Assembly: GCA_020638635.1 (NCBI GenBank)
Contig: JACKIE010000012.1
Location: forward strand, 1 to 64,000
DNA: 64,000 nucleotides
Origin: Planctomycetota bacterium
GTDB taxonomy: Bacteria; Planctomycetota; UBA8742; UBA2392
Reading direction: 5' to 3'
Positions 7,420 to 16,556 of the stretch are shown here, piece by piece; positions within the stretch are counted from its first letter, which is position 1, and each line of letters starts with the position of its first letter. A program made the position numbers and the translations under genes. The notes under the pieces were generated by a model. It saw only the letters and a program-made list of their open reading frames with translations. It did not search any database and had not been told where the DNA came from.

Positions 7420-9123
7420 ATGTCGCGATTGCTTGCCAAGTATCTGATTGAAGAACGCGGGGTCCGGCAGGACAAAGTCGAGCACCTGCTCAGCAAAGCC
7501 AAGGAATCCGGAGAGAAACTCGATTCCGCGCTGGTCGAGTCCGGCATGCTCGGTGAGGCCGAGATGTTGCAGTTCTTCAGCGAGCAGCTGGGATTGCCCT
7601 ATGAGGGCGATCTGTCTCACTACAAGCCGTATCCAAAATTCGCCGAGAGCGTGCCCGCAGGCTTCGCGCGCAATTACAACCTGGTCGCCCTGGATGAAAC
7701 CGGCGGCAGCGTACGCGTAGCCACCTGCCGCCCCCTCGATCTCTACCCCATGGATGAGCTGGCCGGCCTGCTGCACAAGCCCATTGAGCCGGTACTTGCC
7801 CCACGCGTCGAAATCAGCGAGCTGATCAACAAGAACTACGCCCAGAAGTCGGAGATGAGCGACGAAGTCGAGCGCGAGCTGGAAGCCGACGGCATGCTCG
7901 ACACGGACCTCGAATTCGACGAGAAGACCGACATCCTCAACATCGCCACCGCGGCGCCCATCATCAAGCTGGTGAACACCATCTTCAGCCAGGCGCTGCG
8001 CATGCGCGCCAGCGACATCCACATCCAGCCCAGCGAGCACAAGCTGCAGGTACGCTACCGCGTTGACGGCGTGCTGTACGACGTGATGACCCCGAGCAAG
8101 AAGCTGCAGGACGCCATCGTCGCGCGCATCAAGGTGATGGGGAAGATGGACATCGCCGAGCGCCGCCTGCCCCAGGACGGCCGAGCCAGCGTGAAGATGG
8201 GTGACGCTGAAATCGACTTGCGTATCAGCACCGTGCCCACAAACTACGGCGAGCGCGTGGTGATTCGTCTGCTCGAGAAAAGCACCAAGCAGTACCATCT
8301 CGCTGACATCGGCTTCATGCCCGACAACGAAGAAGCGTTCAAAACCTACCTCGAGTACTCCAACGGCATCATCCTGCTGACCGGCCCCACCGGATCAGGC
8401 AAGACCACCACGCTGTACGCGGCGATCGGCAACATCAATCGGCCGGACATCAACATCCTCACCATCGAAGACCCGATCGAGTACCAGATGCCGGGCGCCA
8501 GCCAGGTCGAGGTGAACGAAAAGAAGGGCCTGACGTTCGCCAAGGCGCTGCGAAGTTTCGTGCGCCAGGACCCGGACGTGATCCTGGTCGGCGAGATCCG
8601 AGACCTTGAGACCGCGCACATCGCCATCCAGTCGGCGCTGACGGGCCACCTGGTGTTCAGCACGCTGCACACCAATGACGCGCCCTCCACCGTGACGCGA
8701 CTGGTGGACCTGGGCGTGGAGCCCTTCCTGGTCTCCAGCTCGGTGATCTGCGTGGCCGCCCAGCGCCTGGTGCGCCGCATCTGCAAGGAATGCAAGTCGC
8801 AGTACGTGCCCGACGAGCGCGAGCTGCGCGGCTTCGACATGACCATCCGGGACATCCCCGACGGCCACCTCTGGCACGGCCGCGGCTGCGAGGCCTGCTT
8901 CAAGACCGGCTACACGGGCCGAACGGCGATCCACGAGGTCATGCCGATCACCGAGCACATCAAGCAGCAGATCGTGGACAAGGTGGCGGCCGGCGAGATC
9001 AAGCGCGACGCGGTGAAGAGCGGCGGCCTGCGCACCCTGCGCATGGACGGCATCCGCAAAGCGCTGATGGGACAGACCACACTGGAAGAAATCGCCACCA
9101 TCACCCAGCGCGACACGTTCTAG
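7420..9123 (+). CDS. GspE/PilB-type secretion or pilus assembly ATPase
   Basis: This 567-residue protein has an N-terminal type II secretion domain (MSRLLAKYLIEERGV..., about 1-150), the GSPII_E ATPase with LRMRASDIHIQPSE (about 190), Walker A GPTGSGKTT (about 322), Asp box IEDPIEY, Walker B VILVGEIRD (about 386) and the His box STLHTNDAP. A tetracysteine zinc element C-x2-C (about 455, 458) and C-x2-C (about 490, 493) is typical of GspE and PilB. It powers pseudopilus or type IV pilus assembly at the inner membrane. The ATG at 7420 is preceded by GAGGAAG at proper spacing; a TTG at 7393 in the same frame is less likely. No pilin or platform gene is adjacent; a secretin gene lies at 32.6-35.3 kb. 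Confidence 0.93.
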   Translation: MSRLLAKYLIEERGVRQDKVEHLLSKAKESGEKLDSALVESGMLGEAEMLQFFSEQLGLPYEGDLSHYKPYPKFAESVPAGFARNYNLVALDETGGSVRVATCRPLDLYPMDELAGLLHKPIEPVLAPRVEISELINKNYAQKSEMSDEVERELEADGMLDTDLEFDEKTDILNIATAAPIIKLVNTIFSQALRMRASDIHIQPSEHKLQVRYRVDGVLYDVMTPSKKLQDAIVARIKVMGKMDIAERRLPQDGRASVKMGDAEIDLRISTVPTNYGERVVIRLLEKSTKQYHLADIGFMPDNEEAFKTYLEYSNGIILLTGPTGSGKTTTLYAAIGNINRPDINILTIEDPIEYQMPGASQVEVNEKKGLTFAKALRSFVRQDPDVILVGEIRDLETAHIAIQSALTGHLVFSTLHTNDAPSTVTRLVDLGVEPFLVSSSVICVAAQRLVRRICKECKSQYVPDERELRGFDMTIRDIPDGHLWHGRGCEACFKTGYTGRTAIHEVMPITEHIKQQIVDKVAAGEIKRDAVKSGGLRTLRMDGIRKALMGQTTLEEIATITQRDTF

Positions 9124-9551
9124 GGCTTCGCTGGAACCTCTGGACGAGGCCTCCATTGGTAATTTTCAACAAGGTGGTCTATCGAATACTTCCCAGAGCC
9201 GGCGACGATGATGCACAAGTAGCACAGTGCGTAGATCAATGCATGCCGAACATATGTCGCATCATCTCCGCGATGAATGGCGAATGCCGCGACGATCATG
9301 GCAACGGCCGGAGGAACCGCGGCAACTCGTGTCCAACAGCCCAACACGATGAGAAGAGCGCAGGGTACTTGCGCCACTATCGTCGCCCCCAGGCTTGCTG
9401 GATGCCCAATCCCGAGCGGATCAGGAAAACCGGGGGCCAATGCTCGAAATTGCACGAGCTTCTCCATACCCCACCACATCGTTAGAGCACCGGAACCAAT
9501 CCGAAGTAACACCAATGCGATGTCTTTTCGCGCCGAAGCCGATAAGCTCAA
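9120..9551 (-). CDS. DoxX-like membrane protein
   Basis: This 143-residue protein has four predicted membrane segments, beginning IALVLLRIGSGALTMWWGMEKL and including APGFPDPLGIG and a C-terminal YALCYLCIIVAGSGKYSID. This layout fits the DoxX superfamily of small four-helix proteins, some of which are linked to thiol or oxidative stress handling. Its DNA is less GC-rich than the genes to the left, so it may be the first gene of the AT-richer island. It overlaps the last four bases of the convergent GspE-type gene. Function is not predictable beyond the family. Confidence 0.75.
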   Translation of the reverse strand: MSLSASARKDIALVLLRIGSGALTMWWGMEKLVQFRALAPGFPDPLGIGHPASLGATIVAQVPCALLIVLGCWTRVAAVPPAVAMIVAAFAIHRGDDATYVRHALIYALCYLCIIVAGSGKYSIDHLVENYQWRPRPEVPAKP

Positions 9552-9600
9552 TTTTTGATGCGTTTTTGCACTTTTTTTTCCATATTCGTGCTCTTACAGG

Positions 9601-9629
9601 TTGATCACTCATAAACTAGCAGGTACGAT
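9601..9629 (+). promoter_or_regulatory. Candidate sigma70-like promoter of the island genes
   Basis: TTGATC (9601-9606) and TACGAT (9624-9629) are separated by 17 bases, in an AT-rich 125-bp divergent gap that contrasts with the GC-rich surroundings. The downstream gene starts at 9677, behind a G-rich ribosome binding site. Prediction from sequence only. Confidence 0.35.
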
Positions 9630-9676
9630 ACAATTAAGTGGCTTAACTGTTGACATTTGAGAATGTGGGGGGACCT

Positions 9677-10735
9677 ATGAAACGAGCAACTCTGTGCGCC
9701 GTCTTAGTATTCATGATTTGCCTCAGTCTCGCACCAGCGACCATTCATGCCTTGCGCGGGATTCAGGCGCCTGTACCGAACCCCAAAAGCTATACCGATT
9801 GCATCGGTAGCGGAGGTCTGATGAAAACAGAGTTGAACGACTTCTCAACTCCGGCAAGCTACGCCGCCTCGTCCACGCCCATCGTCGATGGCAACAGCAA
9901 CGTGCACGGAGAGTACGGATACGCTTCGACAACTGTGGACGCAACTGACTACGCATCTGCGGAGCCCTACTGTTCCTTTGCTGTTGGGTCGAACATGGGC
10001 AACGCTACAGGCAACAACAGAAAGCTTGAGACATCTGCAAGTGGGACGGTACTGACGATGCAAGACATTGGCGAGTTTCAGGTGAAAGCATCCTGCACCG
10101 ATTGCACTTATGGCGAGTGGACGGTGGAGGTCAAACAGCGTATCTGGAAAAAGATCACCGTGACTTGGACAGCGGCAACCAGCGACCAAGCTCCAGAGTG
10201 GGTTTGTTATGTTCGCGCAAATGATCTGAACGATAAAACGAGCGAACTGAGGGTTACCGGGACAAATAGTGCCGGCTCGAATCAAGTAACATCCCACGTG
10301 TTCTGTCTCTCAAACATAGTCGGCTCTACTGGCGACGCGCATGAAGTCGAGATAAACGACGGCGGTAACGAGGCCAGCCCCGACTCAGGTTCATGGGACG
10401 GAGAGGAGTGGTCTGCGGATAATGATCGAGTGGTTACAGCCGAGGCTTTTTGGGATACAAACAGAGAATACAATTTCCGCTGCGATCAGTCCACCAGCGA
10501 CCCAAAGGACGATGTCGAAGTTTACCTTTCCTGGCGGCTCTCCGTGGAAGACACAACGAGTCCCGCCGTGGACTTTGACCCGGACTTGACCAGTAGAGTC
10601 GCCGCCAAGCTGGAGTATGGCACCGTGATCATGCTATGGTTCATTGAAGTTACTTACAATTGCCCGCTGAATGCGGATCATTGTCCCTGCACCAAGTTCC
10701 AGGAAACAAGCGCAGCCCAGCCCAATACGCCGTGA
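9677..10735 (+). CDS. Secreted Cys-containing protein of unknown function
   Basis: This 352-residue protein starts with a signal peptide (MKRATLCAVLVFMICLSLAPATIHA). The mature part contains about ten cysteines, including CTDC and a C-terminal NCPLNADHCPC, and is otherwise rich in Ser, Thr, Asp and Asn with an all-beta look. I recognise no named domain. The ATG at 9677 follows a GGGGGGA ribosome binding site six bases upstream, which favours it over the upstream in-frame codon at 9650. AT content and codon choice differ from the flanking core genes. The next gene begins 38 bases after the stop, so the two are probably co-transcribed and may act together outside the cytoplasmic membrane. Confidence 0.7.
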   Translation: MKRATLCAVLVFMICLSLAPATIHALRGIQAPVPNPKSYTDCIGSGGLMKTELNDFSTPASYAASSTPIVDGNSNVHGEYGYASTTVDATDYASAEPYCSFAVGSNMGNATGNNRKLETSASGTVLTMQDIGEFQVKASCTDCTYGEWTVEVKQRIWKKITVTWTAATSDQAPEWVCYVRANDLNDKTSELRVTGTNSAGSNQVTSHVFCLSNIVGSTGDAHEVEINDGGNEASPDSGSWDGEEWSADNDRVVTAEAFWDTNREYNFRCDQSTSDPKDDVEVYLSWRLSVEDTTSPAVDFDPDLTSRVAAKLEYGTVIMLWFIEVTYNCPLNADHCPCTKFQETSAAQPNTP

Positions 10736-10773
10736 TCGGGAAAGGCTGCACCGGCAAGCAACGGAGTTCGACT

Positions 10774-13176
10774 GTGAAAAGGGACAACAGTATTGAGACC
10801 CGCTCCGCTCTGAAGATTCTGGTCGGCGCGGCAGCGGCTTGTCTTGTGTTGGGTGTCCTTTCTTGGCTGATTGTCGAGTCGTGGCTCGTAACGGGTGAGG
10901 TGGGATCGGAACCGCATCCGCCTGTCTTCATCGCGGATGACCTCAAGAACCCCGCCAAGAACAGTACCGCGAAGGGAAGTATACCGCCGCATAACCGGCC
11001 CGAATTTTTCGAGCCGGAACCATCCTCGACGGACGACGAGTTGATTCGAGTCGATGTGCAGTGGATTGCCTCGCCAGTGACTTTTCCGGAGGAGGGGATC
11101 ACCGCGCCTGTCCGAACCACTTCGGGTGACGTTTCCGGCGCCAACTTTGTCTTCTTTTCCGATTACACCGTGCTTAGAGGAAAGCTCCCTGATGGAAAGT
11201 ACTCGTATGGAGAGACAACAGAACTATTTTTTCCAGCCTCGACTCGAATCTGGATTGAAGTTGTTAATGGCTTGGCTGCAATTACTCGCGCGTCGAAAAG
11301 CAGGGCGGACAAGGTCATGGTTTATTACCTTATTCCCATTCGTTTAGTCGCGGACCTTGGAGGGGGGCCTGACTTGGCGGTGTTGGTACGCAGCCAGCCA
11401 GAATCTGTCCTTGACACCAGAAACGCCTATTCGAAGATATTAGTTGTTAGACACATGGAAGAACAATTAGTTCATGTTCCAGCGCTTACGTTGGATATGA
11501 GCCGTGTCGCAAGCAAGCCACAGCCGTCAGAGGTGTCATTGATTCAGTCTTCACTTGGCGATCGCCCTCCTGAGCCTAACGAACTCGTTCAGTTGTCACT
11601 ACTCCCTGATGTGGAGGTCGCGGTCAGTCTCATCGAACGATCAAAAGATGACTTTGTACAGTCACTTTCATCTGCTATTGGCATTGACGCTGCTTCAATT
11701 CAATCAAGCCCGGAAAGTTATGTTCACCTTACCGTACAACTGCGAAACTGGGGAGGCCAGAGCCGGGATGTTGGAATCGACGTAGCCTGGCCTATTGATG
11801 GCATTCTGCACTTCAAGGCCCCGTCCGTGGCGCTAGACAGCTTTTCGTCAGTCACAGTTCTCGCCTCACCGAAGACGCGTCATGGTGGTTCCAGCGTCGG
11901 TATCACTGTTGCCATCGGCCAGGCTAACTTGGCTAAGGGCCTTTCTTTTTATGAATTGGATGCCCATGTCATAACTTATGACTGGTCCGTCGAGATTGTT
12001 GTCCAAGACACTGAAAAAAGACCTCAGCCGGACTTTCTGCTGCGTGTCGGACCGGTATGGCAATCTGCAGGTGAAGTAATCTCACTTGGACCGTTGCAGG
12101 AGCAATACACGGACTCCGAAGGGCGGTTTCGGTTCTCCCACCTGCCTGCCGGCGTCGGATCTGGTTTTCAATTGTCTTCAGATGTTCGGATTCCCCGAGA
12201 ACTGAATCCTGATCTGAAGGCCGAGTATTGGTTTAGTCCTACCCTGAAAGATTTGACAATTGTTCTTGTGGTCGATGCCGCTTTGAATGACCCTCTTGTA
12301 TTTCACGTTCCTTTGCCTAAGAACGAGGGTCAGGACGACTCAGGGTTGAGCCAGCCATGCCGTTATTTTGTTGTTCCTCGATCCAGAGACTCCATGTTCG
12401 ACTCGGATGTACGCGAATCAGTTGTTGATGACGCGGGGCGATTGATTACGCGAGTGAGAGAACCAGGAGAGTATTCCGCACTTCTCGTGACACCACAGGG
12501 AGAAGTGTTCGTTACGGTATGCCACAACGGCAAGAATAGCGCGGACTTTGACGTTCCGTTGGAGCCGCACAAGCTCGTGAAACTACGCTGTCTTGATACA
12601 GGCGGTTCTCCGCTGACCGGCTGCATTATCTTTACATCCGCGATAGATCCAGTGACAGCGTGGTCGGTCGCGATGTGCGAGAATCGAGGCTACACGCGCC
12701 ACTTGTTTCGCCAGACGACGAGCCGGGATGGGCGTGCAGAATTCCCTTGCCAATATTCAAGAACCAACCCCGCCAACTGGATGATCTTCCATAAGGACTA
12801 CGGGTTGTTCGCGCCACTTGAAATCCGAGGCTCCTTGGAATCGGGCTTTGAACTGGTAGGTGCTACTCAGTTGGCGGCCGGCTCAGTAGAACTGAGCGTT
12901 GACGCCACAAAACGGCGGACGGGTCTGAAGTATCACGCCTGCATCACTTCGATTTACACTGAGGCAGAGGGCCAGACGAGCCAAGCACTGGTGGGGCTTG
13001 GTGATATAGTGGACCTTGGCACTGACCCCGTAACATTCAAAAACCTCCCCACCGGAATCTACTTGGTCACGATAATCGTTGACAGCAACGGCAATTTTCA
13101 ACCCGCCGGACCGGGCTGGACAAAAGTTGTTGAAGTCAAGAAGAATGAGAGCCTGAAACTCACGTTGCCCGATTAG
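10774..13176 (+). CDS. Large membrane-anchored protein with beta-sandwich-like repeats
   Basis: The most plausible start is the GTG at 10774, 12 codons before a single membrane segment (about 12-38, ALKILVGAAAACLVLGVLSW), giving 800 residues. The remainder is predicted extracytoplasmic and all-beta. Segments such as TDSEGRFRFSHLPAG, TTSRDGRAEFP and VTFKNLPTGIYLVTI look like carboxypeptidase-regulatory or transthyretin-like beta-sandwich modules that often mediate binding. No catalytic motif is seen. It shares the lower GC content of the upstream gene. A similar general plan (one anchor plus regulatory-like repeats) is seen in the gene at 36325-38652, but I see no close sequence match by eye. 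Confidence 0.7.
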   Translation: MKRDNSIETRSALKILVGAAAACLVLGVLSWLIVESWLVTGEVGSEPHPPVFIADDLKNPAKNSTAKGSIPPHNRPEFFEPEPSSTDDELIRVDVQWIASPVTFPEEGITAPVRTTSGDVSGANFVFFSDYTVLRGKLPDGKYSYGETTELFFPASTRIWIEVVNGLAAITRASKSRADKVMVYYLIPIRLVADLGGGPDLAVLVRSQPESVLDTRNAYSKILVVRHMEEQLVHVPALTLDMSRVASKPQPSEVSLIQSSLGDRPPEPNELVQLSLLPDVEVAVSLIERSKDDFVQSLSSAIGIDAASIQSSPESYVHLTVQLRNWGGQSRDVGIDVAWPIDGILHFKAPSVALDSFSSVTVLASPKTRHGGSSVGITVAIGQANLAKGLSFYELDAHVITYDWSVEIVVQDTEKRPQPDFLLRVGPVWQSAGEVISLGPLQEQYTDSEGRFRFSHLPAGVGSGFQLSSDVRIPRELNPDLKAEYWFSPTLKDLTIVLVVDAALNDPLVFHVPLPKNEGQDDSGLSQPCRYFVVPRSRDSMFDSDVRESVVDDAGRLITRVREPGEYSALLVTPQGEVFVTVCHNGKNSADFDVPLEPHKLVKLRCLDTGGSPLTGCIIFTSAIDPVTAWSVAMCENRGYTRHLFRQTTSRDGRAEFPCQYSRTNPANWMIFHKDYGLFAPLEIRGSLESGFELVGATQLAAGSVELSVDATKRRTGLKYHACITSIYTEAEGQTSQALVGLGDIVDLGTDPVTFKNLPTGIYLVTIIVDSNGNFQPAGPGWTKVVEVKKNESLKLTLPD

Positions 13177-13207
13177 AGACGCCCCTAACGCGGACCGCAC
13201 TGCGGCC

Positions 13208-13453
13208 ATGGCACGCGGGCTGGCGCCGTCCGACGGCTACGACGAGTACACCACCCTTACGCTGGTGCGCGTCGGCTTCCAGCTGATTGGCTCGCCGGTA
13301 GCCGATGATGGCAGCCGCGTGCGCGTGCATTGCGCGGTGTGCAGCCAGCGTTACATGGGATCGCGCGAGCGTATCAAGGCCTTGAAGAAGTGCATGCGCT
13401 GCGGCCATACTCCATTCCAGGCAGCCGATGTTCCGGACGGAGACCAGCCATGA
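13208..13453 (+). CDS. Small CxxC/CxxC zinc-ribbon-like protein
   Basis: This 81-residue protein contains CAVC (about 42-45) and CMRC (about 63-66) around a basic segment, RYMGSRERIKALKK, a spacing compatible with a treble-clef or ribbon zinc site. Its stop overlaps the start of the next gene in an ATGA arrangement, indicating translational coupling to the alpha-CTD-like protein. I do not recognise a named family. A nucleic-acid-related role alongside its neighbour is an inference. Confidence 0.65.
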   Translation: MARGLAPSDGYDEYTTLTLVRVGFQLIGSPVADDGSRVRVHCAVCSQRYMGSRERIKALKKCMRCGHTPFQAADVPDGDQP

Positions 13454-13821
13454 GTTCAAGCCAACTTGATCTTTTCGCCGCCGCCGCGCTGCAGGGCCTG
13501 CTGATCGACCGCGAGTGGGACGACGCCGAAGAGCTGGCCCGCGAGGCCTTCCGCATCGCGCGCGCCATGATGGCCGAGCGCCTGCGCCAGAACGAGCTGC
13601 CGGACAGCGAGGTGATGGAGTCCGACATCCTCGCCGAGCCACTGGAGGTGCTGGACCTCGCCCTGCGCATCACCAAGAAGCTGCGCGCCATCGGCATCGA
13701 GCGCGTAAGAGACCTGACCCTCACCACCGAGCGCCAGGTGCGCAACACCGGCCTGGGCGACGAAAGCGTGGCTGAAATCCGAAACGCCCTGCATCGCCAC
13801 GGCCTGACCCTGTCCGAGTAA
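13450..13821 (+). CDS. Stand-alone RNA polymerase alpha-CTD-like helix-hairpin-helix protein
   Basis: This 123-residue protein has an N-terminal acidic helical part (MSSSQLDLFAAAALQGLL..., 1-60) and a C-terminal domain, EVLDLALRITKKLRAIGIERVRDLT, then NTGLGDESVAEIRNALHRHGL. That order matches the C-terminal domain of the RNA polymerase alpha subunit (LxLSVRSxNCLKxxGIxTVxDL, then LGxKSLxEIxxxLxxxGL). In alpha this domain binds UP-element DNA and activators. Here it is detached from any alpha N-terminal domain. The ATG at 13450 overlaps the TGA of the upstream CxxC gene. It could bind DNA or an RNAP partner; the exact role is unknown. Confidence 0.75.
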   Translation: MSSSQLDLFAAAALQGLLIDREWDDAEELAREAFRIARAMMAERLRQNELPDSEVMESDILAEPLEVLDLALRITKKLRAIGIERVRDLTLTTERQVRNTGLGDESVAEIRNALHRHGLTLSE

Positions 13822-14096
13822 GCCTAAGCAGTTTCTGCCCCGGCCCTACAAACCGACTGGCGTGTTGTAATCGCGACCGCCGGCCGCAGTGGGTATTTTC
13901 ATGGCGTGGGAACGAGGCCTGAAGGCCGATGCCCCACCCGCCGCGGGGCCGGAGGCTCACCGCGTCGATCAGCGGCACCCCTCCCGCCGCAGGACGCAGG
14001 TGAACTCGCCCCGCCGGAGCGGTCACTCCAACCACGGGCGCAGCGGCCAAAAGGGCCAAAGCGCCCGCCCGCCTTTAAAGTGAGTACACTGTTGTG
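13822..14096. other. Intergenic region, 275 bp, no gene recognised
   Basis: GC-rich spacer with a few small hairpins, such as GGCCTGAAGGCC near 13917. I looked for SRP RNA, tmRNA and RNase P signatures on both strands and saw none. Short frames here look like chance consequences of GC content. Confidence 0.4.
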
Positions 14097-15395
14097 ATGG
14101 AACATGAGCAATCAACTCAGCACGCCGCGGCCTTCAACTTCCGCCTGTTCGTCATCGCCGGCGGCGTCGTGGCAGCGTTCGCACTGGCGGGCGTGCTGTT
14201 GCACGTCTTGGTGCCCGATGACGAACAACTGGCGATCGAGAATCTCAACGCCGCACGGACCGAAGCCCGCGAATTCCTGGGCAACCCGGCGGATTGGCAA
14301 TCCTGGTACGAAGCCAGGATCGAAGGCAGCGAAGGTTGCGCCGAGTTCCGAAACTGGTGCGCAGCAACCGCCAACCTGGACGACTCACTTGGGCTGCGGG
14401 CCGGCGACCTGATCGACCGGATCGGACCCGACCCATCCGACGCAACGGCGATCGAACAGACGGCCGTGCAGAGCTTCCTGGCCGACACGCAAGCCGCATC
14501 CGCGAAAGCGGCGGGCTTGCTGGCGTACGACAACCTGACGGGTGTCCCGGCAATCACGGACGGCATGCCGGACTACTCGGTGATCGACACCTTGAACGCC
14601 TGCAAGGTGCTGACGGCCCGGGTGTACGCCCACGCCTGGCTGGGCGACATGGATGCGGCCTGGCGGGAATGCGCGACACTGCTGCAACTGGCCTCGCGCA
14701 TGCGGCTGCCGTCAAGCCTGGTCGAGTACATGGTCAACGTCGCCGTCGAGTGCCTGGCCCATCAGGCATTCGTCCAGCTGTGCCGCCAGGCGTGCCCCCC
14801 GGCTGGGTTTGACGCCCTCTACCCGGCCAAGCTTCCGCAGGATCTCACGGTTTCCTTGCTCGAGTCCGAACTGGCATTCGCGGCTCAGATGCCGGAGTAT
14901 GACGAGCAGATGTTTGCGAATTTCGGTCCCCAGCCCAGTGCAGGCGGTTCACCGCTCGACAAGCTGTTGAACCGCAGGGATTCCAGCGACGCGATTGTGG
15001 AATCAGTGAACGACTGGGCGGGGTACTTGCGCCTGACCATCCAGTACGTCCGCGCTTCACGCGATGGTGCAGCGCCGCCCAAACCCAACACCACGGCCGA
15101 GTCCATCTGGCGCCACCCCGACACCGGCCGTTGGCAACTGGCTTGCGCCAGGCTGCGCGCCAACCTCGCGTTTTCCATGCGGCGGGCAGAGGCGGGCGGC
15201 ACGCCGTTGCTGAGCTACAAGCCGGACAGCAGTGTCTACTCAAGCTGCCAGCCGACGCAGGACAAAACCGGGCTGCTCACCATCGACTGGGACGTTGCCG
15301 CCGGTGTGCGGGAAATGCTTGCCTCGCCGCTTCATGACCCGACCCAGGTGGAGCTGACGCCGGAAGCCCTGCCCTTAATGCCGTTGCTCAAGTAG
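14097..15395 (+). CDS. Membrane-anchored protein of unknown function
   Basis: This 432-residue protein has a short N-terminal cytoplasmic stretch, one membrane segment (FRLFVIAGGVVAAFALAGVLLHVL, about 15-38) and a large helical extracytoplasmic domain. That domain contains repeated helix pairs (LDDSLGLRAGDLIDRI, VLTARVYAHAWLGDMDAAWRECATLLQLASRM) that resemble TPR-like helices, but I cannot assign a family. The ATG at 14097 is directly preceded by an in-frame GTG, so the start could be one codon earlier. It is followed 56 bp later by the RCK channel-like gene on the same strand. Confidence 0.65.
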   Translation: MEHEQSTQHAAAFNFRLFVIAGGVVAAFALAGVLLHVLVPDDEQLAIENLNAARTEAREFLGNPADWQSWYEARIEGSEGCAEFRNWCAATANLDDSLGLRAGDLIDRIGPDPSDATAIEQTAVQSFLADTQAASAKAAGLLAYDNLTGVPAITDGMPDYSVIDTLNACKVLTARVYAHAWLGDMDAAWRECATLLQLASRMRLPSSLVEYMVNVAVECLAHQAFVQLCRQACPPAGFDALYPAKLPQDLTVSLLESELAFAAQMPEYDEQMFANFGPQPSAGGSPLDKLLNRRDSSDAIVESVNDWAGYLRLTIQYVRASRDGAAPPKPNTTAESIWRHPDTGRWQLACARLRANLAFSMRRAEAGGTPLLSYKPDSSVYSSCQPTQDKTGLLTIDWDVAAGVREMLASPLHDPTQVELTPEALPLMPLLK

Positions 15396-15451
15396 CCCCG
15401 GATGCCGGAATGGAAGCTGTCACCCGGCAGGAAGCAGGCTAAAACCCCTCC

Positions 15452-16489
15452 ATGCGAAGCCGTGAGCGCCGAGCCCGGGCCTGGATCAACTACCTCCGCA
15501 AACCGTTGCGCAGGTTCGTGCCGTTGTTCGGCTTTGCCATGGGCACGGTGGTGATCGGGGGTATCGCGTTCTATCTGCTGTACGACCGCCCCCTCACGTT
15601 TTCGCAGGCCCTGTGGACCACCTTCGCCCTGCTGACCGGTGAGCCCACGCAACCCTGGCCCAGCCACTGGCTGCTGGAGCTGCTGTACTACGTGCTGCCG
15701 ATCCTGGGCCTGGTCGTGGTGCTGGACGGCTTCATCCGCTTCACTTACTACGCGTTTCGACGCGACGAAACTTCTCCGGAATGGGTGCGCGCCATGAGCG
15801 AAACCATGAACAACCACGTCGTGCTGTTCGGCCTGGGCAAGGTCGGCTTTCGTGTGCTGCAGCAGCTGATCGGCCTTGGCGAGCTGGTGGTGGTAATAGA
15901 GAAAGACCCCCAGTGCCCGAACCTGGCCTATGCCCGCAACCATGGCGTGCCGTTTCGCATCGGCAACGGCCGCGAAGAGGGAATACTGGACGACATGAAC
16001 ATCCAGAACGCCAAGTCGCTCATCTGCGCGACCAACGACGACCTGGCGAACCTGGAGCTGGCGATCGACGCCCGCAAGCTCAAGCCCGGCCTGCGCATCG
16101 TGCTGCGCATGTACGACCAGGAACTGGCGGAAAAAATTCGCGATACCATGGGCATCGACCTCGCATTCAGCACGGCCATGCTGGCTGCGCCGCTGTTTGC
16201 CACGGCCAGCGCGGACCCTTGTATCCTGAACAGCTTCTACGTGGAGGAGCGGCTGCTGGTGATCGCGCGCCTGACCATTCCCGACGGCTCGGAGTTGCTC
16301 GGTGTTTCGGTTGGCGACCTGGTTAAATCTCATCAGCTGGTAGTCGTGACATACAAACGCGGTGCGGGAACCATCTTTCATCCCCCCACCGACACGGTGA
16401 TCCAGGTAGGCGACGTGATAACCATCGAGTGCGAGCCGCAGACGCTGCGGAAGCTGCACGGACTGAACCGGGCCATGACACCCGCATGA
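15452..16489 (+). CDS. Two-helix channel-like protein with RCK (TrkA-N/TrkA-C) domains
   Basis: This 345-residue protein has two membrane segments (about 25-45 and 70-95) around a pore-loop-like stretch, then a TrkA-N/RCK nucleotide-binding domain beginning NNHVVLFGLGKVGFRVL (Gly-rich GLGKVG) and a TrkA-C domain at the end. The architecture is that of RCK-gated potassium channels such as MthK. The place of the selectivity filter TVGYGD instead reads ALLTGEPTQPW, so classical K+ selectivity is not supported. RCK domains bind NAD(H), nucleotides or Ca2+ and open the gate. It could be a non-selective or otherwise selective ion channel. Confidence 0.85.
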   Translation: MRSRERRARAWINYLRKPLRRFVPLFGFAMGTVVIGGIAFYLLYDRPLTFSQALWTTFALLTGEPTQPWPSHWLLELLYYVLPILGLVVVLDGFIRFTYYAFRRDETSPEWVRAMSETMNNHVVLFGLGKVGFRVLQQLIGLGELVVVIEKDPQCPNLAYARNHGVPFRIGNGREEGILDDMNIQNAKSLICATNDDLANLELAIDARKLKPGLRIVLRMYDQELAEKIRDTMGIDLAFSTAMLAAPLFATASADPCILNSFYVEERLLVIARLTIPDGSELLGVSVGDLVKSHQLVVVTYKRGAGTIFHPPTDTVIQVGDVITIECEPQTLRKLHGLNRAMTPA

Positions 16490-16556
16490 GCCAGTTATTG
16501 CCCAATTTGCCCGGAGCGCGGGTGACAAAAGCCCCGCAATTGATTCAATCCTAACC

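Noticed and set aside
13822..14096. Structured RNA such as SRP RNA, tmRNA or RNase P RNA
   Set aside because: None of the conserved core sequences of these RNAs is present on either strand.
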